From the NCBI GenBank assembly GCA_035949055.1, contig DASZIO010000060.1:133213-197212 (forward strand): a stretch of 64,000 nucleotides of DNA, read 5' to 3'. Source of the stretch: Bog-756 sp035949055 (GTDB taxonomy: Bacteria; Actinomycetota; Acidimicrobiia; Acidimicrobiales; RAAP-2). Below, one piece after another: positions 59,874 to 64,000 of this stretch; position 1 is the first letter of the stretch, and each line of letters opens with the position of its first letter. The notes below the pieces were generated by a model. The model was given only the letters and a program-made list of their open reading frames with translations. It ran no database searches and was not told the origin of the DNA. Position numbers and translations under genes: made by a program.

Positions 59874-60752
59874 ATGACCTGGCGGACCGCACTGGCAGAC
59901 GGCCTGCATGGGCTGTCACCCCGCGCCCACCTTGTGTTCCCGTCCGAACAGCGCACCGACCTCCGGCACCGACTGGGCCGATACCGGCGCTGGGAGGACG
60001 GGGTCGACCTGTCGCCACCGCTCCGCCGAGCGGGGGAGATGATCGGGCCGCCCGACTTCGTGGGCATCGGGGTGATGATGGCGGGCGTCCGTTGGTGGTA
60101 CCACCTGGTCGCCGACCATCCGGGCATCTCGACCCGGGGGGGCATCCCGATGGACCGCCACTTTCTCTCCCACTTCGCCACTCGGTCGTTCGGCGCCGAG
60201 CAGGTGGCGCAGTACCACGGTTGGTTCCCCCGACGGCCGGGGACCATCACCGGTGAATGGAGCCCGAGCTACGCCGCCCTTCCCTGGGTGGCGGAGCTGC
60301 TGGCCCGCGCCGCCCCCGATGCCCGGCTGCTCCTCCTGCTCCGGAACCCGATCGAACGATTCCGTCTGGGCCTGGCGCAATCGTCCGAGAACAGGGGGTC
60401 ACAGGTCGGCACCCATGTTGCCGACGCGATGGAGCGGGGCTTCTACGGTGCCCAGCTCGGGCGCGTCCTCGAGTTCTTTCCGGCCGGACAGGTACTCGTA
60501 CTCCAGCACGAGTGTTGTGTTGCCGACCCGGTCGCCCAGCTGGCCCTCACCTATCGCTTCCTGGGTCTGGACGATTCGCATCGACCCCCACGAATCGGCC
60601 CGAGGAACGTCGAGGCCGAACGGTCAATCCCGACCGCCGATCCCGATGCCGTACGGCGGCTGGTTGGCGTGTACGCCGGTGACGTGAAAGAACTGGCTGC
60701 GATGGTGCCGTCCCTCGACCTCTCGTGGTGGCCGGAGTTCGCCGATGGCTGA
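59874..60752 (+). CDS. Degenerate sulfotransferase paralogue, probably inactive
   Basis: This 292-residue protein aligns along its length with the product at 58988 (RRWEDG, DFVGIGV, YHGWFPRRPGTITGEWSP, RFLGLDD). The phosphosulfate loop is GIGVMMAGVRWWYHL (64-78), where the paralogue has QKGGTS, so the Lys, Thr and Ser are gone. The 3'-phosphate segment LRNPIERFRLG has Leu where the paralogue has Ser. The frame is intact and the rest is well kept, so it is not an obvious pseudogene. It may have a structural or regulatory role. Confidence 0.87.
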   Translation: MTWRTALADGLHGLSPRAHLVFPSEQRTDLRHRLGRYRRWEDGVDLSPPLRRAGEMIGPPDFVGIGVMMAGVRWWYHLVADHPGISTRGGIPMDRHFLSHFATRSFGAEQVAQYHGWFPRRPGTITGEWSPSYAALPWVAELLARAAPDARLLLLLRNPIERFRLGLAQSSENRGSQVGTHVADAMERGFYGAQLGRVLEFFPAGQVLVLQHECCVADPVAQLALTYRFLGLDDSHRPPRIGPRNVEAERSIPTADPDAVRRLVGVYAGDVKELAAMVPSLDLSWWPEFADG

Positions 60753-60831
60753 GGCTGGTGTTGCTCGCACTAGTGTTCACTCCTCTGAGCAAGTGTCGAC
60801 AGGGGTGAGCGTGCACCAGGGGGGAATCCGA

Positions 60832-61791
60832 GTGATCCCGGACCAGATCGTCGAGCGCTTACGGTGCCCCAGGTGCGGTGAATCGGTAAAGGACATCGGC
60901 GACGGCCAGGGCGTCGAATGCTCCTCCGGCCATCGCTACGGTGTGACCGGCGGATATCTCGACTGCTCAGCGCGGTCGCCACTCGTGGGGTCGACGGAAC
61001 AAACGTTCGCCAGCTTCGGATTCGAATGGAACAACTTCGACGAGGTCCGCGACGAGGACGAGGAGTTCGCCGAGGTCTACTTCCGGGATGTCGACCTCGC
61101 CAGCCTCGAGGGGCAGTGTGGACTGGATGCCGGATGCGGGAAGGGTCGCTATACGCGGTTCCTCGCTGAGCACCTGGATGCGGTGGCGGCCCTCGACGGT
61201 TCCTCCGCGGTCGAGGCCGCGGCGCGGAACCTGGAACGATTCCCCTCGGTGCTGGTGGTGAAGTCGGACCTGCGATCAGCACCTTTCGCCCCTGAGAGCT
61301 TCGATTTCATCTCGAGCCTTGGCGTGCTCCACCACCTCGATGACCCCCAAGCAGGATTCGATCGGTTGGTGACCTATCTCGCGCCGGGTGGACGGATCCT
61401 TGTCTATCTGTACAGCCGCCCCGACGGGCTCGGGGCCAGAGCGGCGGCGCTTCGCCTGGCCGCGGCCCTGCGGACCGTGACCGTGCAGCTACCGCATCGC
61501 GTTCTGAAGGCGGTCAGCGTCCCCATCGCCGTGCTCCTCTACTACGGAGTGGTGACGCCGGGCGCAGTGGGGGACCGGCGAGGCATCGCCGCGCTCTCCG
61601 GGCTTCCGATGGGTGCCTACCGGGGAAAGCCCCTCCGAAGTCTCACCCTCGACACGTTCGACCGTCTCAGCGCCCCGGTCGAGCACCGCTTCGTCTGGAC
61701 CGACTTGGCACCCTGGTTCGACCAAGCCGGCCTCGTCGTCGACGCGGCCCGGGACGAAACGGGTTGGTTCGTCCTGGCGCACCGACCCTGA
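60832..61791 (+). CDS. SAM-dependent methyltransferase with N-terminal zinc-ribbon-like segment
   Basis: This 319-residue protein starts with a Cys4-type segment (LRCPRCGESV and ECSSGHRYG) found in class I methyltransferases related to RlmA and Trm112 fusions. The SAM fold follows: motif I CGLDAGCGKGRYTRFLA, FDFISSLGVLHHLDDP and LAPGGRILVYLYSR. The substrate is probably a sugar or lipid, given the locus. GTG 60832 is chosen because GGGGGGA lies 6 nt upstream; ATG 60745 would overlap the preceding gene. TAGTGT at 60771 is a possible -10. Confidence 0.85.
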   Translation: MIPDQIVERLRCPRCGESVKDIGDGQGVECSSGHRYGVTGGYLDCSARSPLVGSTEQTFASFGFEWNNFDEVRDEDEEFAEVYFRDVDLASLEGQCGLDAGCGKGRYTRFLAEHLDAVAALDGSSAVEAAARNLERFPSVLVVKSDLRSAPFAPESFDFISSLGVLHHLDDPQAGFDRLVTYLAPGGRILVYLYSRPDGLGARAAALRLAAALRTVTVQLPHRVLKAVSVPIAVLLYYGVVTPGAVGDRRGIAALSGLPMGAYRGKPLRSLTLDTFDRLSAPVEHRFVWTDLAPWFDQAGLVVDAARDETGWFVLAHRP

Positions 61792-61808
61792 GACCGGGGA
61801 AGGGCGAC

Positions 61809-62639
61809 GTGGTCCAGGCCGACCGGCGCATCATGGCGGTGGTGCTGACCCACAACGCCCCCGAGAGCCTCGATCGCTGCATCCGGTCCATTGCCGGCCA
61901 GAGCTCACCACCGGAGGCCATTCTGGTAGTGGACAACGCCAGCGCTCCGCCGGTTCGTCTCGACGCGCTGCCCGCCGCCGGGCTGCCGACAAGATTGGTG
62001 CGCTCTGATACCAACACCGGGCCGGCTGGTGGCTATGCCCGGGCTCTCGGGGAGTTCGCCGAGTCAGGGTTCGGACATGCCTGGGTGCTCGACGACGACA
62101 TGCACCCCGAGCCCGAATGCCTCGACCGCCTGTGGGCCGTGGCGGAGAAGGAGCCGGAGACCGCCTTCGTGTTCCCCATATCCCGGCAGCCGGACGGCTC
62201 GTACAGTTGGTGGTTCTCGTGGTGCGGTCTCATCCTCTCCCGCCAGATCGTCGAGGCCGTCGGTGTCCCCTTGGCGGAGCTCTTCTGGTGGGCCGAGGAC
62301 ACGGAGTACCTGCAGTACCGAATTCCCCAACACGGCTACCACCACCAGGTGGTGAACGATGCCGTCGTCAACCACGTCGGGATCCGGCAGGGCGAGGGCG
62401 TACCGATGTGGAAGTACTACTACGAAACCCGCAACATGCTCTATGTGCATCTCCATGTGAAGCGTCGTATCGGTCGGTATCCCCAGAACATGGCCAAGCT
62501 GCTGGCCCGGGCTGTCCTACGGGAGAGGGACCGACGGATTCGCCGGCTCGGGGTGATGCTCCTCGGGCTCTCCGACGGGGCACGGGGCAGGTTGGGGATC
62601 ACGTACCCCGTCGAGCCCATGCAGGAGCGCAGCCGCTGA
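61809..62639 (+). CDS. GT2-family glycosyltransferase (NTGPAGG type)
   Basis: This 276-residue GT-A protein has IMAVVLTHNAPESLDRCIRS, VVDNASAPP, SDTNTGPAGGYARALGE, the DxD-type HAWVLDDDMHPEPE and LFWWAEDTEYLQYRI. It belongs to the same subgroup as the protein at 51329 (rhamnosyl/galactofuranosyl-transferase-like). GAAGGG shortly before the GTG at 61809 supports the start. It follows the methyltransferase by 17 bp, so the two are probably co-transcribed. Confidence 0.9.
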   Translation: MVQADRRIMAVVLTHNAPESLDRCIRSIAGQSSPPEAILVVDNASAPPVRLDALPAAGLPTRLVRSDTNTGPAGGYARALGEFAESGFGHAWVLDDDMHPEPECLDRLWAVAEKEPETAFVFPISRQPDGSYSWWFSWCGLILSRQIVEAVGVPLAELFWWAEDTEYLQYRIPQHGYHHQVVNDAVVNHVGIRQGEGVPMWKYYYETRNMLYVHLHVKRRIGRYPQNMAKLLARAVLRERDRRIRRLGVMLLGLSDGARGRLGITYPVEPMQERSR

Positions 62640-62688
62640 CCCGATTGAGGCGGCCGCAGACCGGCTTCTGGCTAGGGCAACGGTATGC

Positions 62689-63492
62689 CTATTGGAGTTT
62701 CGTGGCGATGCACAAATCCTGTATTCGCTCATATCCAGGGTGCATCGGCTCCCTAATGGTGAGGCCAGCTGACGTGGACATTTCGCGAACTAAATCCTGC
62801 CGGTACGCGATGGCCTCTTCCGGAACATTCGGATTGAGGACCGCGTGCTTCCCGGACGGATCTCGTTGCATCCTCCGAATGAAGCCGTTGGAATAACCGT
62901 GACCGTTGAACCAAAACCAAGTGGTGCAACTGACTCACCCCGGCCGCAGAACGCGGCCAATATTTCGTAAATAGTTCTCAGCTGCATCTCGCGTGAGGCG
63001 GGTAAACACTGAGTTGGCACGCACGAAGTCGAATGACTCGTCGTCGTAAGGAAATTGAAAATTAGCTGCTGAGGGTAACGCGGGGTCTGGATTAAATAAT
63101 GTGTTCCACAATGGTATCAATCTGAACCGGAAATTGGGATAGATTGGAGTAATGTTGCTCTGACACCATTCGACGGTCTTCGGAACGATGTCGAAGCCCT
63201 CGTATCGAGCTGATGAGTCCATATAGTCACACAAATAGCGGGCGATCCGACCTACGCCACTCCCGATTTCGAGGATGTCGTGGTCGGGCTTCAAGCCGGC
63301 CATATTCATCCGGGCGAGGAAAAACAGTGGTACATCGTGAAACACTCCAATCGCTCCGACCGCGGCGCGAAGTTCCTTTGGAGGTAAGGGAAGCTTTTCC
63401 TGGTCCGGGAACAGCCCGGGTGGCTGCGGGACGATCCGCTGTCGCAGCGTCCGAACCGCCCGATGGAGCCTTTGATCATGAATTAGTTGCAT
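62689..63492 (-). pseudogene. SAM-dependent methyltransferase interrupted by an in-frame TGA
   Basis: The first 185 codons encode a class I methyltransferase with motif I ILEIGSGVGRIARYL, FDIVPKTVEWC and FDFVRANSVFTRL. Translation then stops at TGA (62937-62935) exactly after RVLRPG, where relatives continue with a second Gly and a beta strand. The same frame reads on for 81 codons (VSCTTWFWFNGHGYSNGFIR, then MQRDPSGKHAVLNPNVPEEA) to a normal stop. A single GGA-to-TGA change explains it. The gene is visibly less GC-rich than its neighbours. A sequencing error is the main alternative. Confidence 0.82.
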
Positions 63493-63577
63493 GGTGTTCC
63501 CTCGTCCCTCACCACGGCAGTACGTCGATGGCGGCGAACTCGCTAATCCGATGGTGGAGGTTCAACTGCCAGTGTGG

Positions 63578-64000
63578 CTACCCGTCGGCCAGCTGGGCGA
63601 AGTGGGGCCAGAGGCGCAGGTCCACCTGCGGGTGCCGAGTGGCCAGGGTCACGACGTCGGGCTCGTACAACTCGGTGAGCAAGCGTTCGAATCCGGCCTC
63701 GACCGTGCGCTTCACCTTGGTCTTGTTCACCGCCGCCGCGAGATCGGGCGGTCGGAACGAGTCATCCAGCCCGAGGAATCGATACGTGACAGCCAGTTGC
63801 TCGGCCGGCCAGCGGCTGCACGCCTCATACTGGAGGATGAGCAGCTCCGACGGATCGAGCACCGCCTCCCACGGTGCCAGCTCGGCGGCGTAGAAGCCGC
63901 GGGCCAACCCCCGGTAGCGGACGTTGCGCAAGCGCCGCCGAGGCATGCGACGGGAGATATCCGAATGGTAGCGGTCGACCGGGTCACGCAGCAGAACAAG
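63578..64000 (-). CDS. Sulfotransferase, C-terminal part (5' end outside window)
   Basis: The frame is open to the window edge, giving 140 residues. LVLLRDPVDRYHSDISRR is the intact 3'-phosphate motif. GLARGFYAAELAPW, ILQYEACSRWPAEQLAVTYRFLGLDD and the final RLWPHFAQLADG match the paralogues at 58988 and 59874. The phosphosulfate loop would lie beyond the window. This is the sixth sulfotransferase-family gene in the locus. Confidence 0.88.
   Translation of the reverse strand, partial: LVLLRDPVDRYHSDISRRMPRRRLRNVRYRGLARGFYAAELAPWEAVLDPSELLILQYEACSRWPAEQLAVTYRFLGLDDSFRPPDLAAAVNKTKVKRTVEAGFERLLTELYEPDVVTLATRHPQVDLRLWPHFAQLADG

Noticed and set aside
62935..62937. TGA read as selenocysteine in the methyltransferase
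   Set aside because: The family has Gly here, no catalytic role is known at this site, and I see no convincing SECIS-like hairpin just downstream.

Overview
The window looks like chromosomal DNA of a high-GC actinobacterium. Codons strongly favour G/C in third position, GTG starts are common, many genes overlap by 1-4 bases, and several starts carry a TANNNT box 6-9 nt upstream with no Shine-Dalgarno site, as expected for leaderless mRNAs. A PASTA-domain Ser/Thr kinase, gatCAB, a PDZ-less membrane-anchored HtrA-type protease and acyl-CoA/SCP2/SDR lipid genes fit Actinobacteria, and the mixture suggests class Acidimicrobiia. That placement is inference; no rRNA, tRNA, IS element, phage or CRISPR array is present.

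Region 1 (1-28.2 kb) is mostly core metabolism and information processing. It holds the end of an aldehyde dehydrogenase, the secreted protease, an MFS exporter translationally coupled to an acyl-CoA ligase, a succinate-semialdehyde-type dehydrogenase, a secreted lysozyme-like protein, and a tRNA-thiolation/ligase operon (cysteine desulfurase, mnmA, ligA). Next come two tandem copies of a small secreted protein of unknown function, then a PASTA kinase with a small Cys/His protein and an orphan DNA adenine methylase. The region closes with an SDR/MFS pair, an SCP2 protein, an esterase plus gatCAB run, a secreted GH43-like glycosidase, a CDF metal exporter and a YdcF-like protein.

Region 2 (28.6 kb to the end) is a large surface-polysaccharide locus. 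It contains precursor enzymes (epimerase, UDP-sugar dehydrogenase, PglF/WbpM-type 4,6-dehydratase), a Wzz/BY-kinase fusion that has lost its kinase residues, a polytopic Wzy-like membrane protein, a Wzm/Wzt ABC exporter, at least nine glycosyltransferases, an asparagine-synthase-like amidotransferase, a polysaccharide deacetylase, several methyltransferases and six sulfotransferase-family genes. Together these point to a sulfated, methylated, possibly amidated uronic-acid glycan at the cell surface. No flippase (Wzx) or initiating sugar-phosphate transferase is in the window, so the locus probably continues to the right.

The most notable observations are: (a) the duplicated secreted-protein genes share an identical 63-nt leader, and each is followed at the same distance by two hairpins whose stems differ only by compensatory changes; (b) tandem sulfotransferase paralogues, one with both PAPS-binding motifs destroyed; (c) a dead BY-kinase fused to a Wzz domain; (d) a recurrent leaderless-promoter box; (e) short tandem repeats that begin exactly at gene ends and include the stop codon; (f) a methyltransferase gene interrupted by a single in-frame TGA inside a low-GC island.
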